The notes: generated from the letters alone by a model not told the origin. Shown: positions 24,091 to 36,612, numbered from the stretch's first letter. The stretch is 64,000 nucleotides of DNA from Pohlia nutans (GCA_022496805.1 CM040099.1:18894031-18958030), one strand, 5' to 3'. A program made the numbers and translations.

Positions 24091-24567
24091 TTTTGGAGGA
24101 ACTGGTGGGAACTCTCCTTTAGCATTGAGGAGGTCACCAGTTTCACTCTTATGAGTGGTGTAACGCCCTTGCTTTAGATTACTCTCCAACTCACCTCAAA
24201 CTAGTTTTGCAGTCTTTGTCTTTTTAAACTGAAAACAAGTATGAGGTGAGTTTCCACTTTCAGGCACTCTTTTCTACTATTACAAAAGAAAATGCCAGAA
24301 AATAGGACAATTATTTCCGGATAGAGAGAGTACAAATTCCTGACCTGATCACTGTCACCGACAAACCCGCTGTCCTTTAAGAGTGAGCCTTCAGCCGACT
24401 TGGTCGGTTTCCGTTACCTTATCGCGCTCACTCGATCGGCGGACCTCCAGGAACCATTTGTTCATTTTGATTGTGTGATTGCTCATACTGATTGCGAAAT
24501 TTTTAATTTATTTTTACTTTTCAAATTTTTTGGATCGAAGCGCTCATATTATTAAGTTCAAAACTTG

Positions 24568-24579
24568 AAACCCTAAACC
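24568..24579. promoter_or_regulatory. Telo-box-like motif upstream of TAPT1 gene
   Basis: AAACCCTAAACC, the AAACCCTAA telo-box known from promoters of growth-related plant genes, lies about 440 bases upstream of the first TAPT1 exon I can read, in a stretch with promoter-like composition. Function is inferred from the motif only. Confidence 0.3.
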
Positions 24580-25011
24580 GATTCTCCGATTGACGCGATT
24601 CGGAATAACGCAGCTCTCGCTTCAATGCTTGGCTCCAGATTCAGTATTCGGCCATAAATTTATGTACCGATAAAGCATAACTCTTGATTATTATGTGAAA
24701 TTAATTATTAGGTCAGGCAATTAGTTGACACGAAAATGCATGCTTCAATTGACGGATGGAGTGCGCTCAAATGTTTTCCTGCAGCTATTAGGCTCAAACA
24801 ATCAGTGATTGTATTTTTTTTTCATTTTTTAAAAGGAGTTCCATTGGCGCTTTGAAAATTGAAAACGTTTTTTTTTTTGGCGGTTTACAATTTGTTTTTA
24901 CTATAGCTTTATATAGAATTATTTGTTGACTGTACATACCAATGATAAGGGAAGATAATGGCGATATACTCTAGTTTTTTCGGGAGTTTTTTACCCGATT
25001 TTTTCTTATAG

Positions 25012-28000
25012 CAACATAGCAAGCCTATTTTTCAAATAGCAAGTTGGCGATATGTAGCCACAAAAATATTCGCTGCTCCATATTTGACGGAGTTGGAGAA
25101 GTTGATGGCTGCGGACAGCGGCAATATTGGTATGTATTTTCATTCTTTTTACTCAGTTGTAGTGGTTGGATATATTCATATTTTTCTTTCCTAACATTCA
25201 GCAGCTGTGATTTTGTCAATCAAAATCCGTCACTGCTTGTGCTCATAGTTCAGAGTCCATTATTACCATGCTGATCAGGTTTTGTGATACTCAGAGCTCT
25301 TTTTTTTTTAATTACACTTTTAGAAATCAACGTGACTTAGTTCAGAACATGACATGCAGAATCGAGTTCAGAGTTTACAATTCTAGTAATTTTATTTATT
25401 TTTAGGTTTCAGTTGTTATGTCACTGGGAGTAATCACGAATCTAGTTTGAATTTGGAAGGACATGCTTTTATTATTTTTGATATTTTCTGAGATTCTATG
25501 AATGTGTGCACAATTTGTTGAATGACAAGAACAGATCCCACAGTGGTGGACATCTCACCAATAAACTATCTGCGGGGAGAATTAGTCCAGAGTGGGAGCA
25601 TGTCCGAGCGCCATTCATCAGCGGATATACAACAGAGACGGGAGCGTATATATAGCACAATGTTTCAAGTGCCGTGGAGATGTGAGCTGGTGAGTGTTTA
25701 AATTTTCTTCTGCTTGCATGTTCTGGTGCATCAGCGTGCATGCAATAATAAAAATCTTGTCGAATGTGACCTGTCTTTAACCCCTCAAGGCCCAAGGGGA
25801 CATATTGTGTCCTCTGACTTGTTCATCAGGTCATTTTTAATACTCATTTTGTTCGAAAACTACATAAGATATATATAGTAAAAATACATTGCAATGTTAA
25901 TATTGATGTGGGAAATTTTAAAGTACAAATCATATTCTCATTTAAGCTTGTTGTACAAGAGATAATTGTAGTCAAAGTTCAGTTTCTTCAAATAGTACAG
26001 AATCCCCTTGGGCCTTGAGGGGTTAACAGTGACTCAAAGTCACAATTTCAGTCACTATGGACAAGTCACAACAGAATTTAGTCATTAAAGACAAGTCACA
26101 TTTGACAGGATTTCTACTAGTGATGTTTGTGGATTCTATTCATCAAAAGTATACGGGTGAATTACATTGTTCTATAGCTTGAATGCATCCAATTCGTCTG
26201 TCAGACCAATGTGCTTCAAGCTCAATCTTAGATAGGTTAGGCTTCAGTGAAAATGTTTTGGGCAAATTTGAGCCAAGTGGCTACAAAAAAAATTTGATGC
26301 TAATTTTTACTCACTTTGGAGGGAATTAGCCACTACTTTTTAATCAAATGGCGTCTTTCAATATGGTGAAATTAGCCAATTTATACTATATATAGTAATT
26401 AGCTATAAATGTATTAAGGAATCTTGCATAGTTCGCCAAAATTGGCTATCAAATCTTTACGTCTATGTTAATTTTGCTAAAGAGGCTGAAATTCCTCATC
26501 TTCAGTAGTTAGGCTTGCGTATCTGGGAAAGACCACCCTGGTTTGACTTTTACAATCTTACATGCCTTGGATGAAACAACCCTGTTCTTGTTGTTGCTAG
26601 CGTTAGTCATGCAAGACTACAACTGATGATTCCTTTGCGTGATTGGGAATGGTTGCAGCTCATCGTAGTTGGATTTTTTGTGTGTTTAGACTCGTTTCTT
26701 TCACTGTTCACAGTTATGCCTGCCAGGATCATTATGTTCCTCTGGGAGCGGATCTTGCATTGGAGGTGAGTTTTTTTCCTCTGCATTCCTAGTTGATGTG
26801 TTAAAATTCTGCAACTGATACTTCAACAAAAGGATAGTAGATGGTTATTATACACATCAAATGCCATATTTGATAAGAGAATTCATTGATGACGGTAGCT
26901 CTGGTGGTGTATAGAGCCGTGTTTTCGTGGATTGATTCTTGTTGCGTTTTGGACCCTTTTTTGGTTGATTACTCTAACTTTAAAGGTTTTTTTTGTCTAA
27001 TGTAATTACTTCAACCAATGCGTGGTAGACTGTTAGGTTGAATTTGAATTGAGCCCTTGTTGTGTTATTTAATTACCAGAAACAATTTTTCATGCGGAGA
27101 AGTGAGTGTCTAGGCCTATCGATCTTAATAGTTTTCCCATGCTGTTAAACTGAAATTCTTGAGGCAGGCGATTTCAGAGACCAGAGGCTGCTGAATTGTC
27201 TGCCTTCATTTCTATGATCATCCTTGTGGTGTGTGTGGCGGTTCTTCTGCAGGCTGGTAACTTATTGCTCCTCTTCTCATAGCTGGTATTGATTACAGAA
27301 TTTGGGAGACACCTCATCCAGAAGGATACAGTTAATTAGGTCATAATTGAAGCTTTTCCTACTCATTTAGAAGCTAAGGATCTAGTCCTGAGGTGTAGAG
27401 TGTTTTCATTCCTGCTATTGGCTCTTTGTTTTAGCAAACCCAGGCAGCTTCTTACCTCGAAGTGGCAATTGCAGATATTAGGATCATATATTACAACATT
27501 CGAGGCCAAGCCAATCTCAAGCTGTATGTTGTCTTTAACATTCTTGAGGTTTGTTTCTGACCTCTGCTGTCTGTGTTGGACTTAAGTTGTGTGTCAGGAG
27601 CCTGATTGATACTCCCTCCGTCCCGTAATAGATGATGCTTTTGAGAAAAAAATTGTCCCAAATTACTTGATGCAAATCATTTATTCAATTTGAAGTTGTT
27701 ATTTTACAGATTCTAACAAAGAAAAATACAAGACAAGTGTAGAGGAAGTGTTTTCACTCATGTGCTTTTGCTTGTCGTTGCTCATGTGTGGATCTCAAAC
27801 AACATGAGCTAGCTAAAATCAATAATAGCATAATTATGTTCGTTGCATCAGGGAACACGCTGCATCGAACATCACCATGCTACCACATGCTACATATACT
27901 ATGTGCAATATGATTCTGCTTTGACAGACAGCTACTCCGAAATAGAAACTTACTGTGTTTAGAGATTTGATGAAATTGTTTTAATTTGCTTAGTTTTTAT

Positions 28001-31000
28001 TTATTTTCAAAAGCATTACCTATCATGGGACAGAGGGAGTACCGGGGTATGTGTAAACTTGTTCAATACTCATGCCAGTGGATAACATACACATATGGAT
28101 GTGATGCAGATCGTTGACAAATTATGTCAGTCTTTTGGAATTGACATATACCTGGTTCTTTTCAATTCTGCCGAGGCTATCAGGGACTCCGCGCCAGAGA
28201 GGCTGATTAAGCAGTGGGCTCAATTTTGTTTGGACCTGAGCATCGCCATTCTGACTTTTCATATCCTTCCAAATAGTAGTTGAAGCTAGAGGGTTGACGA
28301 CATTCGCAGGTCATATGAAAATGTCAGTTATAATTTTCTTAACTTTTGGATATAGTTTCCTGAGAGCAGTACGATTACTTTGCTTGAATTGTCTCCTTGA
28401 CTGCAATTAATATGCACTGATACACTCTCTTGTGATAATGTTTCAAGCTATCACACTTTCAGCAGCTTTCAACTCCCGGAACAATGCGCTGCTCACACTC
28501 CTCATTTCCAACAATTTCGCCGAAATCAAGAGTGATGTCTTCAAACGGGTCGGCAAAGAGAATCTTCACAAGATGGCTTACAATGGTACCATTCCATTTC
28601 TGCTTGATGTGATGAAATCAAATGAATGCCGTTGTGTGTTCTTCTCCTATGTGGTGTCCGGCCTCTCAATCGAGCTGAGAAAAATGTACTTGATTTGCCC
28701 GTTATCATGGTGGTTGTATATGCAGACTCAGTGGAGCGATTTCACATTATGGCACATCTTTTATTTGTTTTGGCTTCGAAAATGCAGAATAGCGAGGGCT
28801 TTTGGCTCTGGAATTTTGCTTATGTACGTGTTTCTTTTACCCTTTCTGGAGGTCTTTCTGTAATATTTGGCTTCGAACATACCATTTGGTACTTCATGAT
28901 CCTAAAATTGATCCTGCTTTCTGCGTATCACACTTGTGTTTCTTAGTCATCTGTTCAACAAAGTGGCCAATTTAACGGGTGCAGAATGCAGGGATGGTAC
29001 TCTCATGTGAAGTCCTTGTTGATTTAATCAAGCATTCATTCTCGGCAAAGGCCAGCGAAATAGAACCTGGTGCATATTCAGAATTTCTGCAAGCCCTTTG
29101 CAAGCAGGTAATAGAGACAGGCCTTGGTTTGGGATATTTGAACACCTGTAGATTTTTTTGGTTTCTCTATCTGCATTCGGCATTCTCACTTGTGGTTCGT
29201 AGTTGCGGTGTTAGAAGCGAGATGATTCCTATTTCTCAGACGAAAGCATAGTATGTAGGAAGAGGGGATTGCCAAGGGAGTATAGCAGTGACTTATGGAC
29301 TAGGTAATGGGTGGGAAGATAACAGTCCTGGTTATGGAAAATAACAGTGGGTAGGTATCTGCCAAGCTGCAAGAGCGGCGAGGGAGGTACCTATCCACTG
29401 TTGTTTTCCATGACAGGGGGCTTCGCACCCATTACTGAACATAATCGTGATGCATATCAGCTATCTAATTATCACCTATCATGCATATAAACATTAGTGA
29501 TGAATGTAGCTAGTCTTTCTATCTACAACCTATGATGAAAAGAAGTTAACGTAATGATTAACCCCTAACTGCCCAAGCAGGCGTTTTTGGTCTGATGTAC
29601 AGAATGGAGGCACGATTGTACATTCATTGAGAATTTTTTGGGGGTGATTTTTTAATTGAAAAAACTTTAGTAAGGTAGGGTTCGAAATTGACCAAAATAT
29701 CTAAAGAATGACTTCATTTCGATTTTTCACATCAATTCAAAGCTTGTAAGCTTCCATTTCTGATGAAAAAATGGGACGCCCGGTGTGCAATTCAGGCTTA
29801 TCCTCTCTTGGGCAGCAGATGATAATGGCAGTTCAACAACCAACTATGGTAGAAGGAGGGTGTTTCATGGACCCATTTATTTTTTGTGTTCATCCAGTCC
29901 GGGCAGGTTTTGACTTACAGAAAGCTTGACATTCTTGTATGTCACATTGCAAGGATCGTAACTTCAAAGACAATGATTCAATTTTGAATTTGAGTGTGGA
30001 AATATTTGCTTCATGTCATGTACTTCATGTTCAATTTTTTTGGGAATTTTTGGAGATCACTAGGAGGTCAAATTTTGCAATATAGCTCGAAAAAGCACCA
30101 CTGCCCGCTCGCAGTCAACGCCAAAATCCACCGGTCAATCGCTATGATCTCCCTATCCGTTGCACAAAACTCAGTTTTTTCAAATGCCACATGCGGCCAA
30201 ATTCATTTCCTTCCGGATCTTACGCTTGAAAAGTAAAAAAAGAACGAAAATTGAAGCAGAAGTTGTTTTGAAATTTTCACCAAAAACTGCCAAAACTGGC
30301 ATGCGAGGAGGCTGAGGACGCTTAGGGGTTAATTTGGTTGGTTGAAGTACACATAGCAATATACATAGCAATATACATAGCAGTTTCTCAGTAGTGTCTT
30401 AAGGTATCAAGTACCTACTAGTGAAAAGCTACTTTGCTACTTGGTGGGTAGTGATAACCTCAAAAGCAGCCCCATATTATGAGAAATAACCCAGGGTTGC
30501 TTATCCATGGCTACTACTTGTCCATTATGGGAGTGCATCATGATTATGGCATGAGTTTAATCTTGATGGGCTCTACCACAGTAAAAACCAACACTTTAAG
30601 CTTTTCACGCAAGTCTAATACCGGTATAGAATTAGGAGTTTTCAATGAACATCTGTTGAAGATATTGTTGGTTTATAGTTCACGTCGATCATTGGGTCAT
30701 CTACCTTACATTTATGGAGCATATGGTGTCTTGTTTGCTTTGCCAAAACATTCCCATCTTCCATCTGAGAGTATAATTTGCTTGTGTCTGCTGCAGACGC
30801 TCAAAAGTCCGTCACAGCCGGAAGAGCAGATGACATTTCACTTTGTGCCGCTTGCTCCTGCCTGTGTGGTGAGCAAGCCTAAACCTTCATTTAGAATATG
30901 TAGATACTCCTGTGTCCCATAATAAGCTTCCTGTTGAAGAAAATTTCCTAAATTAACTCTACCATTGCGGTTCAATGGTGTGGACCCTGAGCTAATAGTA

Positions 31001-31708
31001 GTTAGTTTGAGCAGCAGGCAGCTTATTATGGGACAAATTGAAAAGGGGTTGAGGAAGCTTATTGTGGGATGATAGAGGGAGTACAAGTTAGAGCAAGTCA
31101 ATGCCTAGTACATAACTACTAATAAACATAGAACTCTGGTAGTACAATCGTCGTGAATAAAGAGTGTGTTTGTCCGTAAGAGTGTTGTTGATAGGACCCA
31201 TGTGCTCTAAGACAGACCCTTCTTTGGAGTACTGCCACCTTTCGGTGGTGAGACTCTACAATGCATAACTGCTCTAAGTAGTGCTGGATCTACCTATCAA
31301 GCGTTTCTTCATTATAAAAACTCCATTCTGTAGAAAAGCTCAAACTCCAAATGTTTTACATTACTATGTTTTTTGACAAAAAAATTTCCGTATTTCACAT
31401 CTTTTGAATTGCTGGTTGCTACTAATTTGTAGGAAGCTTCCGTTTGATTCAGTGCAAACAATTCGTGGATACGTTGCATGCAGGTAGTGAGGGTCTTGAT
31501 TCCATTGTATGCGACGTTCCTGGAGAGTTACCTGGTTCCGTTTCAAGGCCCACTTGTGGATAGAATTGCCGGAATTCTTAGTCTTGGAGGCACGTACATC
31601 ATTCTTCTGGCATTAAAGGTACTAGTCGGTTTTGGCTTGCAGATGCATGCTGCGTGGTACCTGAAACGGTGTCAACTTAAAGAAAGCCATCATCCACACG
31701 CAGAGTAA
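25012..31708 (+). CDS. TAPT1/POD1-family multi-pass membrane protein
   Basis: Exons in phase: 25012(?)-25129, 25535-25689, 26659-26765, 27168-27256, 27475-27548, 28110-28275, 28448-28585, 28726-28823, 28985-29107, 30797-30868, 31484-31708. Recognised by LEKLMAADSGNI, PWRCELLIVVGFFVCLDSFL, QANLKLYVVFNILEIVDKLC, LISNNFAEIKSDVFKR, EFLQALCKQ, FHFVPLAPACVV and the C-terminal GFGLQMHAAWYLKRC. Several hydrophobic helices are visible (for example ISMIILVVCVAVLLQ). Arabidopsis POD1 is an ER protein needed for pollen-tube guidance and embryo patterning; human TAPT1 is linked to cilia (both from memory). The readable part is about 450 residues. The variable N-terminus before LEKLM is not found, so start and first exon(s) are open. 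The 28275/28448 junction uses a modest donor (gtagtt) and is the least certain. Three MITEs lie in its introns. Confidence 0.9.
25777..26026. mobile_element. TTAA-flanked MITE in a TAPT1 intron, 242 bp
   Basis: TTAA-CCCCTCAAGGCCCAAGGGG on the left and CCCCTTGGGCCTTGAGGGG-TTAA on the right. The inverted termini are perfect for about 19 bases and carry a variant of the usual family end (TCAAGGCCC instead of TAAAGGACC). Confidence 0.85.
27610..28041. mobile_element. Stowaway-like MITE in a TAPT1 intron, 432 bp
   Basis: TA-CTCCCTCCGTCCCGTAATAG and CTATCATGGGACAGAGGGAG-TA. The interior matches the 9336-9762 element in reverse orientation (for example the tracts near 'catcaccatgctaccacatgc'). It ends 69 bases before the next exon. 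Confidence 0.85.
29558..30332. mobile_element. TTAA-flanked MITE in a TAPT1 intron, 767 bp
   Basis: TTAA-CCCCTAACTGCCCAAGC on the left and GAGGACGCTTAGGGG-TTAA on the right, with both TTAA sites intact. Lies in the long intron between 29107 and 30797. Confidence 0.75.
30905..31083. mobile_element. Short Stowaway-like MITE, 179 bp
   Basis: TA-CTCCTGTGTCCCATAATAAG on the left and CTTATTGTGGGATGATAGAG plus GGAG-TA on the right. Inverted termini extend inward (AAGCTTCCT with AGGAAGCTT). It lies in the last TAPT1 intron. Confidence 0.75.
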
Positions 31709-31948
31709 AGTCAGCACCAGGTTTGTTCTATGCTTACACTACGCAAATTTACGTCAGATTCAGACAGAAACTAACTGTTTCCGGGATGTCTGAATTCTTA
31801 AGAATTTTTTTGAAAATGTTCAATGTTCAATTAATGTTGTCGGTTGTGTTAAAATATTGAAAATTTGTTTATCGGTTGGCGAATGAAAAAGAACTATTTC
31901 GACACCATGGTGCCGAAGTAGACCTTCAATGGGCAATGCTCAAGGTAA

Positions 31949-32261
31949 TAACTGACCTCGGGGGGGTCACTCCCTTGTATATTTTGCATACACGTGCGAT
32001 AATGACCTATTTATTTGGGGGGTTATTTTAGCAAAAAATTTTAGCAAAAAATATTATTAGGTGATGGTATTTTACATGTAAAAAGCCTGAGAATATTATA
32101 TGTGATGGTATTTTACATGTAAACATGTTTCACTTTTTTAAAATCCCCTATTTTACATGTACATTTTTTACAAAATTTATCTACAATGAATATATTGGAC
32201 CCTATTTTTTATCGCACGTTGTTTCTAAAATTTTCGCCAGTGAACCCCCCGAGTAACTGAC
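31949..32261. mobile_element. hAT-like MITE with 8-bp target duplication
   Basis: The element 31957-32253 starts CTCGGGGGGGTCACT and ends AGTGAACCCCCCGAG, flanked by the exact 8-bp direct repeat TAACTGAC. An 8-bp duplication is the hAT signature. The interior has repeated ATTTTACATGTA segments. It sits about 240 bases past the TAPT1 stop codon. Confidence 0.8.
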
Positions 32262-32727
32262 GAGGTGGCACTTGGATGAGTTGGTCAAGCAGGTTCAGTC
32301 TCATCCTTTTTTTGGGTTCAACAAACCCCAGAGTTTGCAGTAGGTTCAGGGTGATGTCGGTACACCTTCTTGATCAAATTCGTAGTGCAGAGTAGATGTG
32401 AAAGACAATAAATACACAACCCGGGCAATCAGCAAAACAATTATAGAGCACGCAGGTCAGGCTGCACCAACGTGCATGGTCAACAACAAAGAAAGGGAAA
32501 TCAGAGAAACGATTGGGAAGAGGACAGATAATAAATGTTTCTATACAGGCCTCACAAAGGCTGACTAAACATAGCGAAGGACCACAATCACACAGAGATA
32601 GGCCGACTCTTAATGAGCTTTACTGTGCGGCGGATCTCGGATCATATCAAAATTAAACCCCAAACCTTGGACGATTCTATTATCTTCCTGGGGAATGATC
32701 TTTACGTTCACAAGAAATTTGGTGAAC

Positions 32728-33588
32728 CTACAGGTTATTCCACTTCCACTTACAGGACTTGCTGAGCAGTTGCGCGCCGCCGGGAGCACTAGGAGGAGCA
32801 ACATGGAAATTGCAATTGACATGGATCCACACAGCAGGAGTCATCCAGGAGCCCATCTTGATGGCCACTCGGGTGTCGATTCGCGCAGACAAGGGCACAT
32901 CATTGGCCTTGATGCTCACCAGCAACGCTGCGCCTTGGGTGACAGTGAGAGGGGCCTTGGTGGCAAGGATATCACTGCTAATTGTTGTTGTATTCTGCAC
33001 CTCCTGATACCACCCCGGAATCGCGGTCTTTCCAACGTTCGCTCCCTGGTAAGTGGTTTGAATATTCACCCTCCTGTAGTCGATTCTGATCTTCTTGTTG
33101 GGATTCTTGGCATGGAGTGTGAACACAATATCCGTGTCCACGAAAGTCGGGTCCGTGGGCATGAGAGAGCCTGTTGCAGTGTCATACGTTGCAGTGACAT
33201 TCAACTTGTTGATGCGCACGTCTTGGACACTGTATTGGGGGATCTGGGGCTTGAACACCAACCAAATGATGAGCGCTGCCAGGCCCAAGAGGAATATCAA
33301 CAAGACCAGGAAGATGCAAGATGTAACAAGGCATCGCTTACAGCATGCTCGCCCTCTGTTTTTGTTGTTGCGAGGATTGATAGGTTTGATGGGAGGTCGC
33401 CCTATTTCTGTCGGTGGGGGCCGGCCTGGACTGACATATCCTGGTGTTGTGTACGCTTTCAGAGGTTGATAGTTGGGATGGAAACTGTAGCCTGTTGCTG
33501 TGGACCTCTCTGTTGCTGTCGGGCTCACCGGCTCCGAAATCTCTGGGTCGTAATAGGAAGGGTGCACCCTTTCTCCTCGTCCCGCCAT
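32728..33588 (-). CDS. NDR1/HIN1-like (NHL), LEA-2 domain membrane protein
   Basis: 286 residues, single exon, starting MAGRGERVHP. Layout: a Pro/Ser/Thr/Tyr-rich cytosolic N-terminus (1-80), a basic/cysteine stretch RACCKRC (80-86), one membrane helix (about 90-112, FLVLLIFLLGLAALIIWLVF), then an extracytosolic LEA-2 domain (about 118-270) with VNIQTTYQGANVGKTAIPGW. This is the standard architecture of plant NHL proteins, which sit at the plasma membrane and act in defence or stress responses; the exact role here is not deducible. Length is slightly above typical (200-260) because of the long N-terminus. Intronless, as is usual for the family. It faces the TAPT1 gene tail to tail with about 1 kb between them. 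Confidence 0.93.
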   Translation of the reverse strand: MAGRGERVHPSYYDPEISEPVSPTATERSTATGYSFHPNYQPLKAYTTPGYVSPGRPPPTEIGRPPIKPINPRNNKNRGRACCKRCLVTSCIFLVLLIFLLGLAALIIWLVFKPQIPQYSVQDVRINKLNVTATYDTATGSLMPTDPTFVDTDIVFTLHAKNPNKKIRIDYRRVNIQTTYQGANVGKTAIPGWYQEVQNTTTISSDILATKAPLTVTQGAALLVSIKANDVPLSARIDTRVAIKMGSWMTPAVWIHVNCNFHVAPPSAPGGAQLLSKSCKWKWNNL

Positions 33589-33721
33589 GGTGATGCCTTC
33601 TGATGATTAACAACCTGAGCAAGAGAGAAAACCACATCAAAACCAAAACGTGAAAACATAAAAAAAATAAACCTGAGACAAAGAATCAGACGAGAAGAGC
33701 ATCATGGACAGCGTGTGACTA

Positions 33722-33908
33722 AACCCTTAAAGGACCAAGGATTCATGGTTTTCAAATGGGCAATTGGATTGTGAAAAACATGATTCAGACAGGATTAAAT
33801 TCATATCCGCAGTCACTGAAAAGCATGGCTTGTGTCGGTCAAAAAATGAATAAAATAGAGTCCCCATATGACCTGCTAAAACAACATGAGGCCAAACTAG
33901 GGATTAAA
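33722..33908. mobile_element. Diverged TTAA-family MITE
   Basis: Starts AAACCCTTAAAGGACCAAGG near 33722 and has the family interior (GATTCATGGTTTT, ATGAGGCCAAACTAGGG). It lies close upstream of the NHL gene. Ends are degraded. Confidence 0.55.
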
Positions 33909-34507
33909 TGACACAACAACTTGGCAACAAGAGGATCGCTTGAACTAATCTAACATGCCCCCGGGGCTGCACTATACTAATCATGTACGAGTATACGTGA
34001 GTGCACAGAAGGGGTATTAATTTGAACACTATCGTATTACGTATACATACGATAAACACATTTAGAATTGAAAATATTCACGAATACTTACATCAAACGT
34101 ATATTTAAAACAAAATATATTTGTATACCAATGTATTTAGACATATAACCTCTCGTATACAAGGGGGTTTTCAGAAGGGGTCATGAACACACAAGATTCT
34201 CAAACATAAATGTAGAGTGCACCCCAGGAACATGCCCTAATTTAAGTCTCATGTAGGTCAATTGAAATAGGGCATGTAGGTCCAAAAGTAGATAAAATTG
34301 AACCCCAAATAATTGACCTAATACAATTTCGACCTCTTGGTCTTCGAGGATTATCAAAAAGCCCTAACAAACTGTTAAAGGGCACAACTATTATACAAAT
34401 TGAAAAATTCAATTACTATCAGAATTTTGGGCAGTGTAGAAGAAAATCGTGCGCAAGGAATTGGGGGACAAAAAGCCACATGACAGACCAAGCAATGCAT
34501 CAATCTC

Positions 34508-34722
34508 TTAACTCATAGTTTTAAAATGACAAATTCAATCGACCATAGTATAGAAATATATAATTCAGACGGTATCAAATTTTATATCACTAAAGAACAT
34601 TGCACGTGTTCATTAAAAAAACAAATAAATTTTAACAAAAGAAAGCTTACACAAGACCGAATCAAAACTGCTAAAACAAAACAAAAGTCTCAATTCAGGC
34701 TTATTGGTCCTTTAGGGGTTAA
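34508..34722. mobile_element. TTAA-family MITE, left end degraded
   Basis: Right end ATTGGTCCTTTAGGGG-TTAA at 34704-34722. The interior (AAAATGACAAATTCAATCGA; CAAAACTGCTAAAACA-type) matches the short family consensus seen at 46880, 47220 and 48575. The left terminus keeps TTAA but lacks the usual C-rich end. Confidence 0.6.
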
Positions 34723-35520
34723 GAAGGCAATGTACGGTAGTAAACCTCTCAACCTTCTTCTTCCCAATGAGACAATCCTTATCGTAAAGCCGGCTTAAAA
34801 CATCAAAGTGAAGAAATCAGAATCAAGCTTACCAAGTGAGTATGAAGAACGTTTCTCGAGTGCGGCGTCACGTCTGCACAAACAAGACCAAAAACTTCAA
34901 CGAACTCTAAAATTACTAAAGACCAGACCTCATCTTCACAAAACAAACACACACAGTTTACGGCCACATCTTCTTCCATAGCCAAAACAAAACCACACAC
35001 TCTTCCAAAATAGGGCTAACTACATTCACATCATGACCGCCATAGTCAACAGCAATGAATACCATTAAGGTAGGTCCGCCTCTCGAATCCTGAAAAAGAG
35101 CTTCACCCCATTTCCAACACAAGAAAAGTCCTCAAAACCTGTTGTCGACTCAAACGCTTTCTCCTCAAAAAACCGCTTCGTCTGCACAATCACAACCACA
35201 TCCTGTGCAAATATTTGTACGAAGTAGTTGAAAAGGGGAAGTGGGAGGGACAGGCGGACACCGTGACAAGAGGGGTGCTCCTACTGTTTTCTGCTGCAGT
35301 ACTGCAGTACAGTGCAAGTTTGCCTACAGTTCTAATAATGGAAGTGATGTGATCTGTGATTGTGAAACAAGAGAGAAATCATCTTTACGATTTGAATGCT
35401 GCTGCGATTGATGATGGCCATAGCCGCGGTCTGCAGGTCCTCATCATGCAGGATCTTTCAACGAGGCCCACCTTCCATTATTGAGGACGACGACGGAGTG
35501 AGGCTCCTTCCTTGTAGTAA
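34723..35520. other. Intergenic DNA, no gene seen
   Basis: Composition is a little GC-richer than the surroundings near 35040-35330, with no consistent ORF and no family hit by eye. Confidence 0.35.
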
Positions 35521-35524
35521 CTTA

Positions 35525-35752
35525 CTAAGGTTGGATAACCCATTACCACCACGACACCTAAACCCGCCAACTTCTACACCCCTCTTTCACTTTAGGGTGG
35601 AAATGTAGCTTTCATTACATGACTTATGCATGAATGGCTCAAAAGTTAAGTCATGTACCAACAACTTACATTTCCTCCCTAAAATGAAGGAATGGTGTAG
35701 AAGTTGGTGGATTTTGGTGTGGTGGTGGTAATGGGTTATCCAACCTTATTAG
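35525..35752. mobile_element. Short TIR element, about 225 bp
   Basis: CTAAGGTTGGATAACCCATT and ACCACCAC on the left pair with GTGGTGGTGGTAATGGG and TTATCCAACCTTATTAG on the right. Inner arms (CCAACTTCTACACC with GGTGTAGAAGTTGG) continue the foldback. Target duplication unclear. Confidence 0.7.
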
Positions 35753-36612
35753 ACCACATGGGTTGCAAGTTACTACACCAAACTCACCACCAAACTCACC
35801 ATACCGGTATACTAGGAATCACCGAAAAGGACAAACTCATGTCATGTAAGGTGAAGGCCCATTCACATACAGCAGAGCTTCAGCATCCATGCGTACGTCA
35901 GGTAACTTTGAGGGAATCTGTTGGGAAACAAGAATTATAAAATAAAAGATGAGAAATTACTCAAACGCATGACAAGAATGAACGCAACGCAAAAAAGGAG
36001 CATGGCCCAACTTGCGGTAGTGAATTGTAGTTGCACAATAGTTGCAGCAAGAAAAGTCAAGGCTTTCAATATTTTTTTGTTTTTGGGTTTTACCTTCCTG
36101 CATTCCGGGAACGCGAATGCAAGTGCGGCAGAGACTTGGTGTGAATGAGCCATGAGTAGAAGGTGAGTCAAGGGTAGCTGAGTTGACTGGCACGGTTGTC
36201 ACAAAATCCCAAGATAGAATAAATATTGAATTAATTTTTTCGTCAAAAAGACAACAGAACTAGTTCTAAAAGGAGTTTGGTGTCAAATGCGGCTTGCAAG
36301 CTTCTTTTCTAGCCATCCACTTTTTTTTGTCAGGTATAGAATTTTGCTTATTACAGGAATACAACATCCCCGAAGTTTAAGGAAAAGTGGAGTTTTTAAT
36401 ATGAGTTTTCATTTCGGCTACACTCCTGGAGAGCATAGACTTCTATTCCCTGGAATTTTGAGGGGTCAGAAATGAGGTTTTCATTTCGGTTGACTCAACT
36501 GTGGACTATGATATTTACGTGAGGCATTAGCAATTTATGTTGTCATAAATACTGTGGTGTGAAATTCTTAATGGTAACATTGTTGATGTCTGTTTGTATT
36601 CTTCAAATCCAA

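Noticed and set aside
25522..25689. ATG at 25522 as the TAPT1 start codon
   Set aside because: An in-phase upstream exon (25012-25129) encoding the conserved LEKLM block splices at 25535, so this ATG is more likely intronic.
32695..33603. 302-codon + strand frame opposite the NHL gene
   Set aside because: Composition shadow; the - strand frame has a start, membrane helix and LEA-2 domain.
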